Below, piece after piece: positions 21,870 through 30,728 of a stretch of DNA of 64,000 nucleotides. The DNA comes from Pandoraea sp. (GTDB lineage: Bacteria; Pseudomonadota; Gammaproteobacteria; Burkholderiales; Burkholderiaceae). The position numbers and the translations under genes are program-made. The notes under the pieces are model-generated. The model did no database searches. It had not been told where the DNA came from and saw only the letters and a list, made by a program, of their open reading frames with translations. The DNA lies in contig NZ_SCSK01000001.1 in the NCBI RefSeq assembly GCF_004297875.1, forward strand, positions 111,715 through 175,714, written 5' to 3'. Numbering within the stretch: position 1 is the stretch's first letter; each line of letters begins with the position of its first letter.

Positions 21870-22571
21870 TCACACGGCGACCAGCTCCCGCACGCCGTGC
21901 TGCTCCATGTCGACGCCCAGCCCGCTGGCGACGATGGTGCCGCGACTCATGACGCCGTAATGATCGGCCAGCGCGCGGGCGAAATCGTAGTATTGCTCGA
22001 CCAGCAGCACCGTCAAGCCGAACTCGTCGACCAGTTGGCGCAGCGTCACGCCGATCTGCTTGATGATGGAAGGCTGGATGCCTTCGGTCGGCTCGTCCAG
22101 AATCAGCACCCGTGGTTTGCTCATCAAGGCTCGGCCGATCGCCAATTGTTGCTGCTGCCCGCCCGAGAGATCGCCGCCGCGCCGCGCGCGCATGTCACGC
22201 AACACCGGGAACAGCGCATAGATGTGCTCGGGCACGCCCTTGGCCGCTTCGGCTGCCGGCAAGCTGGCCGCGCCGATCAGCAGGTTCTCCTCGACCGTCA
22301 GGCGCGGGAAAATCTCGCGCCCCTGCGGCACGTAAGCCAGGCCGCTGGTCACGCGTGCATAAGGCGCCAGATGATTCAGCGGCCGGTTCTGCCACAGAAA
22401 TTCACCGGTGCGGATCGGCACGGTTCCCATCAGGCATTTGAGCAAGGTCGTCTTGCCCACGCCGTTGCGGCCCAGCAGCACCGTCAGCTGCTTCTCGGGC
22501 ACTTGCAGATTGACCTCACGGAGGATGTGGCTGCCGCCGTAATATTGGTTGACGCCCTTGATTTCCAGCAT
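21870..22571 (-). CDS. urtE: Urea ABC transporter ATP-binding protein UrtE
   Basis: A 233-residue branched-chain-type ABC ATPase: Walker A GRNGVGKTT, signature LSGGQQQQ, Walker B VLILDEP and the switch His in VLLVEQYYD-type loop (Gln form). It is one of the two nucleotide-binding subunits of the high-affinity urea importer. It starts five bases after the urtD stop. Confidence 0.93.
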   Translation of the reverse strand: MLEIKGVNQYYGGSHILREVNLQVPEKQLTVLLGRNGVGKTTLLKCLMGTVPIRTGEFLWQNRPLNHLAPYARVTSGLAYVPQGREIFPRLTVEENLLIGAASLPAAEAAKGVPEHIYALFPVLRDMRARRGGDLSGGQQQQLAIGRALMSKPRVLILDEPTEGIQPSIIKQIGVTLRQLVDEFGLTVLLVEQYYDFARALADHYGVMSRGTIVASGLGVDMEQHGVRELVAV

Positions 22572-22576
22572 GATTG

Positions 22577-23419
22577 CTAGCGTCCAAGATAAGATTCGAT
22601 CACCCGCTCGTCGCGCTGCACCGCGTCGAGCGTACCCTCGGCCAGCACCCGGCCCTGCGCCATCACGGTCACCCGCCCGGTGTCGCCTGCCAGCGATGCG
22701 ACGAACGACATGTCATGCTCCACGACCATCATCGAGCATTGGCCGCGCAGCGTCTGCAGCAGCCTCGCCAGTTGCACCGTCTCTTCGTCGGTCATGCCCG
22801 CGGCCGGCTCGTCGAGCAGCAGCAACTGCGGCTGCTGCATCAGCAGCATGCCGATTTCCAGCCGCTGTTTCTGACCGTGCGAGAGCGTGCCGGCACGGCG
22901 TCCCGCTTGCCGTTCCAGATCGATCAGCGACAACGTCTGCTCGATGCGCTCGCGCGTGCGCCGATCGAGCCCGGCATGAAAGGCGGCAAACCAGCGCTTG
23001 TCGTTGTCGCACGCAAGTTCGAGATTTTCCCAAACCGTATGCTGCTCGAACACGGTTGGTTTCTGGAATTTGCGGCCGACACCGGCGTGCGCGATGGCCG
23101 GTTCATCGAGCCGGGTCAGATCGATGGTCTGGCCGAGAAACGCCTGTCCGCTGTCGGGCCGCGTCTTGCCGGTGATGACGTCCATCATGGTGGTCTTGCC
23201 GGCGCCGTTCGGGCCGATCACACAGCGCAGCTCGCCCGGCTTGAGCGAGAGTGACAGATCGTTGAGCGCGCGAAACCCGTCGAAGCTCACGCTGATATTC
23301 TCGAGGTACAGGATCAGCCCGTGCGAGATATCGATCTGGCCCGGCACCAGCAAGTGATCCAGTCCGGTGATGCTGCCGCTCACGCTGATGCCTTCGGTGT
23401 CGCGAGTCAGCCGATTCAT
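22577..23419 (-). CDS. urtD: Urea ABC transporter ATP-binding protein UrtD
   Basis: A 280-residue ABC ATPase with Walker A GPNGAGKTT, signature LSHGQKQRLE, Walker B LLLLDEPAAGM and VVEHDM. The extra N-terminal ~35 residues before YLENISVSFDGF are normal for UrtD. ATG 23419 overlaps the urtC stop by four bases; upstream frame is shadow of urtC. Confidence 0.93.
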   Translation of the reverse strand: MNRLTRDTEGISVSGSITGLDHLLVPGQIDISHGLILYLENISVSFDGFRALNDLSLSLKPGELRCVIGPNGAGKTTMMDVITGKTRPDSGQAFLGQTIDLTRLDEPAIAHAGVGRKFQKPTVFEQHTVWENLELACDNDKRWFAAFHAGLDRRTRERIEQTLSLIDLERQAGRRAGTLSHGQKQRLEIGMLLMQQPQLLLLDEPAAGMTDEETVQLARLLQTLRGQCSMMVVEHDMSFVASLAGDTGRVTVMAQGRVLAEGTLDAVQRDERVIESYLGR

Positions 23420-24600
23420 GCTTCGTCTCCCGTGCGGGGCTTCCTGGCCAGGCCGCGCAGCAATCCCATGACACCGTGCGGCAGCAGCAGCGGCACCAGC
23501 ACGAACATGGCGCCCAGAAAAAATAGCCAATACTCCGCGAAGTAGGCCGTGAAGACGCTCTTCGCCCCATTGACCAGGAAGGCGCCGAGCACCGCGCCCA
23601 GCAGGCTGCCACGCCCGCCGATGGCAACCCAGATGGCCATTTCGATCGAGTTGACCGGCGACATCTCGCTCGGATTGATGATGCCGACCTGCGGCACGTA
23701 GAGTGCCCCGGCAATGCCGCACAGTACCGCCGAGAAGGTCCACACGAACAGCTTGTAGCCCAGCGGCCGATAACCAAGGAACATCGCGCGCGATTCGGCG
23801 TCGCGCATCGCCGTGACCACCCGCCCGAACTTCGAGATGACGAGCGCGCGGCACACCAGCAAGGCCAGCACCAGCACCAGGAAGGTCACCAGGAACAGCG
23901 CCGTGCGGGTGCCCGGCGCGACGATCGAAAAACCCAGCAGGCGCTTGAAGTCGGTGAAGCCGTTGTTGCCGCCGAAGCCGGTCTCGTTGCGATAGAAAAG
24001 CAGCATCGCCGCATACGTCATGGCCTGCGTGGTAATCGACAGATAGACGCCCTTGACGCGCGAGCGAAAGGCAAAAAAGCCGAACAGCCACGCCAGCACG
24101 CCGGGCACCAGTACGATCAGCAGCAAAGTGAAAGCGAAGCTGCCGGTGCCATGCCAGAACCAAGGCAGGTGCTTCCAGCCGAGGAACACCATGAAATCCG
24201 GCAGGTTGCTGTGGTAGACGCCGTCGCGACCGATCGCACGCATCAGGTACATGCCCATCGCGTAGCCGCCCAGCGCGAAGAACAGTCCATGGCCCAGGCT
24301 GAGGATGCCGCAGTAGCCCCACACCAGGTCCAGCGCCAGTGCGGCGATCGCGTAGCACATGATCTTGCCGATCAATGTCATGGTGTAGGCGGACAGGTGC
24401 AGCGGGTGCGAAGCCGGCAATACCAGCGAGCACAGCGGCACGACGATCAGCACGGTGAGCACCAGCGCGGCCAGCGGTGCGGCCGTGTATTTGGGCAGCA
24501 GCCGGGGCCGGTCGGGCACGCCGCCGACGGTGGACGCGGCAGACCCGCGCTGCGGCGACAGACCGGTGGGCGGCACGTCAAACGAAACGGGGGAATTCAT
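23416..24600 (-). CDS. urtC: Urea ABC transporter permease UrtC
   Basis: A 394-residue inner-membrane permease of the LivM type with about ten hydrophobic spans, including WGYCGILSLGHGLFFALGGYAMG and the EAA-like cytoplasmic loop around ESRAMFLGYRPLGYKL. The UrtC-specific insert with WKHLPWFWHG is visible. It starts at ATG 24600 directly next to the urtB stop. Confidence 0.93.
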   Translation of the reverse strand: MNSPVSFDVPPTGLSPQRGSAASTVGGVPDRPRLLPKYTAAPLAALVLTVLIVVPLCSLVLPASHPLHLSAYTMTLIGKIMCYAIAALALDLVWGYCGILSLGHGLFFALGGYAMGMYLMRAIGRDGVYHSNLPDFMVFLGWKHLPWFWHGTGSFAFTLLLIVLVPGVLAWLFGFFAFRSRVKGVYLSITTQAMTYAAMLLFYRNETGFGGNNGFTDFKRLLGFSIVAPGTRTALFLVTFLVLVLALLVCRALVISKFGRVVTAMRDAESRAMFLGYRPLGYKLFVWTFSAVLCGIAGALYVPQVGIINPSEMSPVNSIEMAIWVAIGGRGSLLGAVLGAFLVNGAKSVFTAYFAEYWLFFLGAMFVLVPLLLPHGVMGLLRGLARKPRTGDEA

Positions 24601-26205
24601 TCAAGCCTCCGCACTGCGCCCTTTGAGAGCGAAAAGTCCTTGGGGACGCTTTTGGATGAACAGCACGATCAGCACCAGCACGGCAATTTTCGCCAGCACC
24701 GCACCCCAGGCCGGCTCGAGCAGCTTGTTGAGCAGCCCCAGTCCGAAAGCGCCGAACACCGTGCCGGCCAACTGGCCGACGCCGCCCAGCACCACCACGA
24801 GGAATGAGTCGATGATGTAGCCCTGACCGAGATCCGGCCCGACGTTGCCGATCTGCGACAGCGCGCAGCCACCCAGCCCGGCGATGCCCGCGCCGAGGGC
24901 GAACGCGTAGGCGTCCACGCGCCGGGTGCGCACGCCGACGCAGGCGGCCATGTTGCGGTTCTGTGTGACGGCCCGGATGAACAGGCCCAGCCGGGTCAGG
25001 TTCAGCAGCGCCCAGGTCAGTGCCACCACGACCACCGAGAAGCCGATGATGACCAGTCGGTTGTAAGGCAGAATCAGGTTGGGCAGCACGCTCACCCCGC
25101 CGCTCATCCACGACGGGTTGGCGACATCGACGTTCTGTGCGCCGAACAGCGTACGCACGATTTGCATGAGCAGCAGACTGATGCCGAAGGTGGTCAGCAG
25201 CGTCTCGAGCGGCCGGCCATAGAGAAAGCGCAGCACGGTGCGCTCGAGCATCAGCCCCACGATCGCGGCGGCCAGGAACGAGGCGGGGACGGCGGCCACC
25301 AGATACCAATTGAAGGCGTGCGGCAGGTAGTGCTGGAACAGGGTTTGCACGACGTACGTGGCGTAGGCGCCGATCATCAGGAATTCGCCGTGCGCCATGT
25401 TGATGATGCCGAGCAGGCCATACGTGATGGCCAGCCCCAGCGCCGCCAGCAGCAGCACGCTGCCCAGGCTCAGGCCCGCGAACAGCATGCCAAGCAGCTC
25501 GCTCTTGCGTTGGTCGTTCTCGAGTTGCGCCAGGCCGGCCTGGGCCGCGACGCGCACGCCCGTGTCGGGTTCGTCGAACGTGCCGTCGGGCTTGCGCGCC
25601 ACCAGCGGCAGCAGCAGTCCGCGCATTTGCGGATCCGCGCGTGCCACGATAATCGCGATCGCCTCGCGCCGCTTGAGCGGGTCGGCATCGTGCAGCGCAG
25701 TCACGGCCCATAGCTGATCGAGCTTGCGCTTCAGGTCGGGGTCGGTCTCCCGGTCGCGGGCCTGTTCGACCTGCGCGCGGAAATCGGTGCTGCCCGACTG
25801 CAACAGGGTGCGGATTGCCTTGGCGCGCACCGCCGGCTTCAGCGATTGCAGATTCAGAGCGGCCGCGGCGTCGTCGACGCGCGCGCGCAGCACATTGTTG
25901 AGCACCACCGGTTGCGCATTGTCGTCCTTGACCGGCTGGCCGCTGAGCACATCGCGCAGGGTGTCGCCGTCCTGGACCAGGATCCGGTTGTCGTCGCCGA
26001 CCAGCACGTCGCCGGCGGCCAGCGCCTTCAGCAGCGTTTGGCTGGCCTCGGTGCCGTCGTCCACCAGGTGATGGATCGCCTGAGACTTGGCGTCGAAATC
26101 CATGCCGCCCAGCGGTGCGATGTCGGTCTCGGTCAGTGCCATTGCAGAGGTCTGACCCAGTAACAGGACGATCAGTAGTGCGAATATTTTGATCAGGCGT
26201 GACAT
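24601..26205 (-). CDS. urtB: Urea ABC transporter permease UrtB
   Basis: A 534-residue protein with a signal peptide (IKIFALLIVLLLGQTSAMA), a soluble region of about 210 residues, then a LivH-type permease domain with LGLAITYGLLGIINMAHGEF and the VTQNRNMAACVGV loop. The long N-terminal region is a known feature of this UrtB type. It pairs with UrtC to form the urea channel. Confidence 0.93.
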   Translation of the reverse strand: MSRLIKIFALLIVLLLGQTSAMALTETDIAPLGGMDFDAKSQAIHHLVDDGTEASQTLLKALAAGDVLVGDDNRILVQDGDTLRDVLSGQPVKDDNAQPVVLNNVLRARVDDAAAALNLQSLKPAVRAKAIRTLLQSGSTDFRAQVEQARDRETDPDLKRKLDQLWAVTALHDADPLKRREAIAIIVARADPQMRGLLLPLVARKPDGTFDEPDTGVRVAAQAGLAQLENDQRKSELLGMLFAGLSLGSVLLLAALGLAITYGLLGIINMAHGEFLMIGAYATYVVQTLFQHYLPHAFNWYLVAAVPASFLAAAIVGLMLERTVLRFLYGRPLETLLTTFGISLLLMQIVRTLFGAQNVDVANPSWMSGGVSVLPNLILPYNRLVIIGFSVVVVALTWALLNLTRLGLFIRAVTQNRNMAACVGVRTRRVDAYAFALGAGIAGLGGCALSQIGNVGPDLGQGYIIDSFLVVVLGGVGQLAGTVFGAFGLGLLNKLLEPAWGAVLAKIAVLVLIVLFIQKRPQGLFALKGRSAEA

Positions 26206-26260
26206 GGAAGAATCCTGGGCGCCGCCGGCAGTCGGCGGCGCCGAAAGTTGCCGAAAACGA

Positions 26261-27520
26261 TCAGCTCACCGTGTCGGGCTTGCCCTGATTGCCCGGGATG
26301 TAGGGGCTCCACGGCTGTGCGCGGATGGTCGTCTTGGTTTCCCACACCACGTTGAACTGCCCGTCGGCGCGAATCTCGCCGATCATCACGGGTTTGTGCA
26401 GGTGGTGGTTGCCGTCCATCATGAGCTTGAAGCCGTCGGGCGCGTTAAAGGTCTGGCCGATCATTGCCGTTCTCACCTTGTCGACGCTGGTGGTGCCGGC
26501 TTTCTCTACCGCCTGCTTCCACATATGCATGCCGACGTAGGTCGCCTCCATCGGATCGTTGGTCACGCGCTTGCTGCCGCCCGGCAGATTCTTGCGCTTG
26601 ACGTACTCGAACCACTCTTTCTTGAATGCGGTGTTCTCCTTGTTCCTGAGCGACATGAAGTAATTCCACGCGGCCAGGTTGCCCACCAGCGGCTTGGTGT
26701 CCATGCCGCGCAACTCTTCCTCGCCGACCGAGAACGCCATGACGGGCACGTCGGTCGCCTTCAGGCCCTGATTGCCGAGTTCCTTGTAGAAAGGCACGTT
26801 GGAGTCGCCATTGATGGTCGAGATCACGGCGGTCTTGCCGCCTTGGGCGAACTGCTTGATATTGGCGACGATCGTCTGGTAATCGCTGTAGCCGAACGGT
26901 GTATAGACCTCCTGAATATCCTTGTCCTGCACGCCCTTCGAATGCAGGAAGCCGCGCAGGATCTGATTGGTGGTACGCGGATAGACGTAGTCCGTGCCGA
27001 GCAGGAAGAAGCGCCTGGCGCCGCCGCCTTCGGCGCTCATCAGATATTCCACCGCCGGAATCGCCTGCTGGTTCGGCGCCGCACCGGTGTAGAACACATT
27101 GCGCGACATTTCCTCGCCTTCATACTGCACGGGGTAGAACAGCAGGCCATTGAGTTCTTCGAAAACCGGCAACACCGATTTGCGCGACACCGAGGTCCAG
27201 CAGCCGAACACCACGGCCACCTTGTCCTGGGTCAGCAACTGCCGCGCCTTTTCGGCGAACAGCGGCCAGTTCGATGCCGGATCCACCACCACCGGCTCGA
27301 TCGGGTGCCCCATCACCCCGCCGGCGCGGTTGATCTCGTCGACCGTCATCAGCGCCACGTCCTTGAGCGACGTTTCGGAAATCGCCATCGTGCCGGACAG
27401 GGAATGCAGAATGCCGATCTTGATCGGCTTCTTGCCCTGCGCCCAAACTTTTGAGGACAAACCCGGAATGGCAAGCGCCCCCGACATGGCCGCCATGTTT
27501 AACAGCGTGCGTCGTTTCAT
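26261..27520 (-). CDS. urtA: Urea ABC transporter substrate-binding protein UrtA
   Basis: A 419-residue periplasmic binding protein of the amide-urea type. The leader MKRRTLLNMAAMSGALAIPG is Tat-like (twin Arg). IKIGILHSLSGTMA opens the mature fold, and FGCWTSVSRKSVLPVFEE with LFYPVQYEGEE are UrtA signatures. It is the first gene of the array and starts about 33 bases from the predicted sigma-54 start site. Confidence 0.95.
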   Translation of the reverse strand: MKRRTLLNMAAMSGALAIPGLSSKVWAQGKKPIKIGILHSLSGTMAISETSLKDVALMTVDEINRAGGVMGHPIEPVVVDPASNWPLFAEKARQLLTQDKVAVVFGCWTSVSRKSVLPVFEELNGLLFYPVQYEGEEMSRNVFYTGAAPNQQAIPAVEYLMSAEGGGARRFFLLGTDYVYPRTTNQILRGFLHSKGVQDKDIQEVYTPFGYSDYQTIVANIKQFAQGGKTAVISTINGDSNVPFYKELGNQGLKATDVPVMAFSVGEEELRGMDTKPLVGNLAAWNYFMSLRNKENTAFKKEWFEYVKRKNLPGGSKRVTNDPMEATYVGMHMWKQAVEKAGTTSVDKVRTAMIGQTFNAPDGFKLMMDGNHHLHKPVMIGEIRADGQFNVVWETKTTIRAQPWSPYIPGNQGKPDTVS

Positions 27521-27563
27521 TTGATTTCCCTTCGTAAGTGATTGGACTACGCAGACTCAACAG

Positions 27564-27578
27564 GCAATAGTCGTGCCA
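27564..27578 (-). promoter_or_regulatory. Sigma-54 (-24/-12) promoter of the urt-ure array
   Basis: Read on the minus strand, 27578 to 27564 is TGGCAC-GACTA-TTGC, an exact match to the sigma-54 consensus with the required five-base spacer. The start site would be near 27553, some 33 bases before urtA. An NtrC-type activator site is expected upstream (27590-27740); only weak GC-rich half-sites such as TGCACTGATGCGATGCA (minus strand) were seen. The 220-bp gap to the next gene holds no other gene. Confidence 0.8.
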
Positions 27579-27740
27579 ATCCCTCGATGCCACGACGAGT
27601 GCCATGCCGCGCCTCGCGGCGGTGCGCATTTGCATCGCATCAGTGCAGGCTGGGGGTGGCGCGCGGCCGCGTGCGTCATGGCAGTGCGCGGGCCGTGCGC
27701 AGGGAGTGCGGGACAGGGTGGGCGCCGGACGGCGCATCCC

Positions 27741-29171
27741 TCACGAGGCGTGTGCCGCGCTCAGTGTGGTCTCGAGAAAGCGGTACAGGCGCGCGTCGTC
27801 CGAATAGGCGGCATTGAAGCGGAACCAGTGACACGGTTCGGACTGCGTGACGAAGAACTCGCCGGGCGCCAGCATGATCCCCTGCGTGAGCGCGTGCTCG
27901 GCGATCTCGCGCGAGGAGGGCGTGCCCTCCGGGAGGGCCGCGCACACGAACATGCCACCGTCGGGTTTGGCCAGCAGGCTCAGGCCGCAGGCGGTCAATT
28001 GAGAGCACGGGCGGCTGCGTGCCCGCGCCAGTCGATCGGTGAGCCGCTCGATGTGCTTGCGGTGACCGCCTTCGGTCAGCACCAGATGCACCAGGCGCTC
28101 GTTGATTTCCGAGGTGGTCAGGCCGGCGATCATTTTGGTGCGCGCGAGCTCGGCGGCCAGCGCCGGCGCGCAGGCGACATAGCCGACCCGGATCGAGGGT
28201 GAGATGGTCTTCGAGAAGCTGCCCACGTAAATGACCCGGTGCAAGCCGTCCATGGCGGCCAGCGCCGGCGCGTTGGCCGGCGCCAACTCGCGGTAGATGT
28301 CGTCGTCCACCACCCACAGGCCGTACTGCTCGGCAAACTGCAGGATGCGGTGCGCGCAGGCCGGCGAGAGCGAAGTGCCAAGCGGGTTTTGCAGCACGCT
28401 GTTGAGGAACAGCGCGCGCGGCCGGTGGGTTTGGATCGCGCTCTCCAAATAGGCCAGGTCGAGCCCGGCGGCGTCGCGCGGCACGCCCACGACGTGCAGG
28501 CCGGCGCTGCGCAGGATCGCCAGTAAATTGCAATAGGCGGGCTCCTCCACCAGCACCGTGTCGCCCGGGTGCAGCAGCGTGCGTGCGATCAGGTCGAGGC
28601 CTTGCGTGGCGCCGTGCGTCAGGACGATCTGCTCGGCATGCACGTCGAGCGCGATATCGGCCAGGCGTCGCGCGATGCTCTGGCGCAGGGGCGCGTATCC
28701 GTGCGGGTGGCCGTAATGCACAAAGCGCGTGCCGGCCCCTTTGGCCAGTTGCCGCAGTGCGCCCTGCAGGCCGTCTTCGTCGAGCCAGTCGTCCGGCAGC
28801 CAGCCGCAGCCGCTCTTGACCGCGATGCTATCGTCGGCGAACACCTCCGAGAGCAGCCAGGCGTTGCCGACTTCGCGCGCGGCGGCGCGCGGCAACGGCC
28901 TGGGCATGTCCTGCACGGGGTCGTCGCTGGCCACGAAGAAGCCGGCGCCGCGCCGCGCGATCAGAACGCCCTTGGCGACCAGCCGGTCGTAGGCTTCGAC
29001 CACCGTGAAGGTGCTGATGCCGTGTGCCTGCGCCAGCTGACGGATCGATGGCATGCGCGTGCCGCCGTGCAGCACGGCGCTGTGTCGCGCACGCTCGATC
29101 TCGCGCACGATCTGTTCGACCAGCGATGCGGGCTGGCCGCGATCGAGCGCCAGGCGTAGCGGTTGACTCAT
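27741..29171 (-). CDS. MocR-type regulator (GntR HTH fused to aminotransferase fold)
   Basis: A 476-residue two-domain protein. Residues 1-75 are a GntR winged helix (RMPSIRQLAQAHGISTFTVVEAYDRL). The rest is a fold-type-I aminotransferase with HGATQGLDLIA, NPLGTSLSP, DDDIYREL and the PLP Lys in VGSFSKTISPSIRVG. Such proteins sense PLP or a PLP-amino acid complex. The start at 29171 has GGAG about nine bases upstream and excludes a shadow extension. It is divergent from a class-III aminotransferase gene, the likely target. Confidence 0.85.
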   Translation of the reverse strand: MSQPLRLALDRGQPASLVEQIVREIERARHSAVLHGGTRMPSIRQLAQAHGISTFTVVEAYDRLVAKGVLIARRGAGFFVASDDPVQDMPRPLPRAAAREVGNAWLLSEVFADDSIAVKSGCGWLPDDWLDEDGLQGALRQLAKGAGTRFVHYGHPHGYAPLRQSIARRLADIALDVHAEQIVLTHGATQGLDLIARTLLHPGDTVLVEEPAYCNLLAILRSAGLHVVGVPRDAAGLDLAYLESAIQTHRPRALFLNSVLQNPLGTSLSPACAHRILQFAEQYGLWVVDDDIYRELAPANAPALAAMDGLHRVIYVGSFSKTISPSIRVGYVACAPALAAELARTKMIAGLTTSEINERLVHLVLTEGGHRKHIERLTDRLARARSRPCSQLTACGLSLLAKPDGGMFVCAALPEGTPSSREIAEHALTQGIMLAPGEFFVTQSEPCHWFRFNAAYSDDARLYRFLETTLSAAHAS

Positions 29172-29241
29172 GTTGGGGACTCCGGCAGCGCAGGCCGGCC
29201 GGACATCGGCTGTTGCCTGCACACTCATGGCATGGTGCCGA

Positions 29242-29281
29242 TACAGAATACGCAGTTTCCGGTGAACTGTACATGTCTGTA
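29242..29281. promoter_or_regulatory. Candidate MocR operator
   Basis: CTGTA occurs twice as direct repeats ten bases apart (29267-29271, 29277-29281), and the inverse TACAG lies at 29242-29246. MocR proteins typically bind direct repeats in divergent promoters, and this set sits between the MocR gene and the aminotransferase. Confidence 0.4.
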
Positions 29282-29362
29282 TTGGTCGCCGATGCTTAAC
29301 ATGGTGTTCGATGCGCCGGGCGAGGGTCCGCGGCGCGCTTTGAAAATCGAAGGAGATGAGCC

Positions 29363-30691
29363 GTGGAATTGCATGATGTGCCGCTCGATATGTCGGCATT
29401 CTGGATGCCCTTTACCGCCAATCGGGAATTCAAGCGGGCGCCGCGCCTGCTGGTCAAGGCCGAGGGCATGTACTACACCTCGCACGACGGCCGCCAGGTG
29501 CTCGATGGCACGGCGGGCCTGTGGTGCGTCAACGCGGGGCATTGCCGCCGCGAGATCGTCGAGGCCGTGCGGGCGCAGGTCGGCGAGATGGACTTCGCGC
29601 CGACTTTCCAGATGGGGCATCCGAAGGCGTTCGAGGCGGCCGCCAAGCTTGCCGAATTGACGCCGGGCGACCTGAAGCGGATTTTCTTCACCAACTCCGG
29701 CTCGGAGTCGGTCGACACCGCGCTGAAGATCGCGCTGGCGTATCACCGCGCGCGCGGCGAAGGCCAGCGCACGCGCTTCATCGGCCGCGAGCGCGGCTAC
29801 CATGGGGTGGGCTTCGGCGGCATTTCGGTCGGCGGGATCGCACCCAATCGCAAGACCTATTCAGGCGCGCTGCTGCCGGCCGTCGATCACCTGCCGCACA
29901 CCCTGAACCTGGCCGAGGCCGCGTTCACGCGCGGTCAACCGGCATGGGGCGCGCATCTGGCCGACGAACTCGAGCGGCTGGTGACGCTGCACGACGCCTC
30001 GACCATCGCCGCGGTGATCGTCGAGCCGCTGGCCGGCTCGACCGGGGTGCTGGTGCCGCCGCAGGGTTATCTGCAACGGCTGCGGCAGATCTGCGACAAG
30101 CACGGCATCCTGCTGATTTTCGACGAAGTGATCACCGGCCTGGGGCGGCTGGGCGCGCCATTCGCCTCTCAATACTTCGGCGTGACGCCCGATCTGATGA
30201 CGCTGGCCAAGGGCATCAACAACGCGACGGTGCCGATGGGGGCGGTGGCCGCCCGGCAATCGATTCACGACACCATCGTCAATGCCGGCCAGGCCGGGGC
30301 GATCGAATTCTTCCACGGCTATACCTATTCGGGCCACCCGCTGGCCGCAGCGGCGGCCTGCGCGGCGCTCGACCTGTATCGCAGCGAGGATCTGTTCAAC
30401 CGCGCCGCGCAAATGGCGCCCCATTTCGAGGATGCCATCCACGCGCTCAAGGGCCTGCCCGGCGTGCTCGACATTCGCAACCTGGGCCTGGTCGGCGGCG
30501 TCGAACTGCAGCCGCGCGCCGGTGCGCCGGGCGCGCGGGCGCACGAGATTTTCGTCAAATGCTTCGAGCAGGGCGTGCTGATTCGCTATACCGGCGATAT
30601 TCTGGCGTTTTCGCCGCCGCTGATCGTCGAGCAGGCGCAAATCGCCCAATTGTTCGACGTGGTCGCGCAAGCCATCCGCACGACCGCCTGA
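29363..30691 (+). CDS. Class-III aminotransferase (beta-alanine/omega-amino acid:pyruvate type)
   Basis: A 442-residue PLP enzyme. FWMPFTANREFK near the N-terminus is the omega-amino acid:pyruvate aminotransferase signature. FFTNSGSESVDTALK, FIGRERGYHGVGFGG, LIFDEVITGLGR and the PLP Lys in TLAKGINN follow. It transfers the amino group of beta-alanine or similar omega-amino acids to pyruvate. The GTG start at 29363 follows AAGGAG. It is divergent from the MocR gene and followed by an M81 peptidase gene. Confidence 0.87.
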   Translation: MELHDVPLDMSAFWMPFTANREFKRAPRLLVKAEGMYYTSHDGRQVLDGTAGLWCVNAGHCRREIVEAVRAQVGEMDFAPTFQMGHPKAFEAAAKLAELTPGDLKRIFFTNSGSESVDTALKIALAYHRARGEGQRTRFIGRERGYHGVGFGGISVGGIAPNRKTYSGALLPAVDHLPHTLNLAEAAFTRGQPAWGAHLADELERLVTLHDASTIAAVIVEPLAGSTGVLVPPQGYLQRLRQICDKHGILLIFDEVITGLGRLGAPFASQYFGVTPDLMTLAKGINNATVPMGAVAARQSIHDTIVNAGQAGAIEFFHGYTYSGHPLAAAAACAALDLYRSEDLFNRAAQMAPHFEDAIHALKGLPGVLDIRNLGLVGGVELQPRAGAPGARAHEIFVKCFEQGVLIRYTGDILAFSPPLIVEQAQIAQLFDVVAQAIRTTA

Positions 30692-30728
30692 GCGGGGTAT
30701 CGGCCGCCACTGTCCACGAGGTCCGCGC

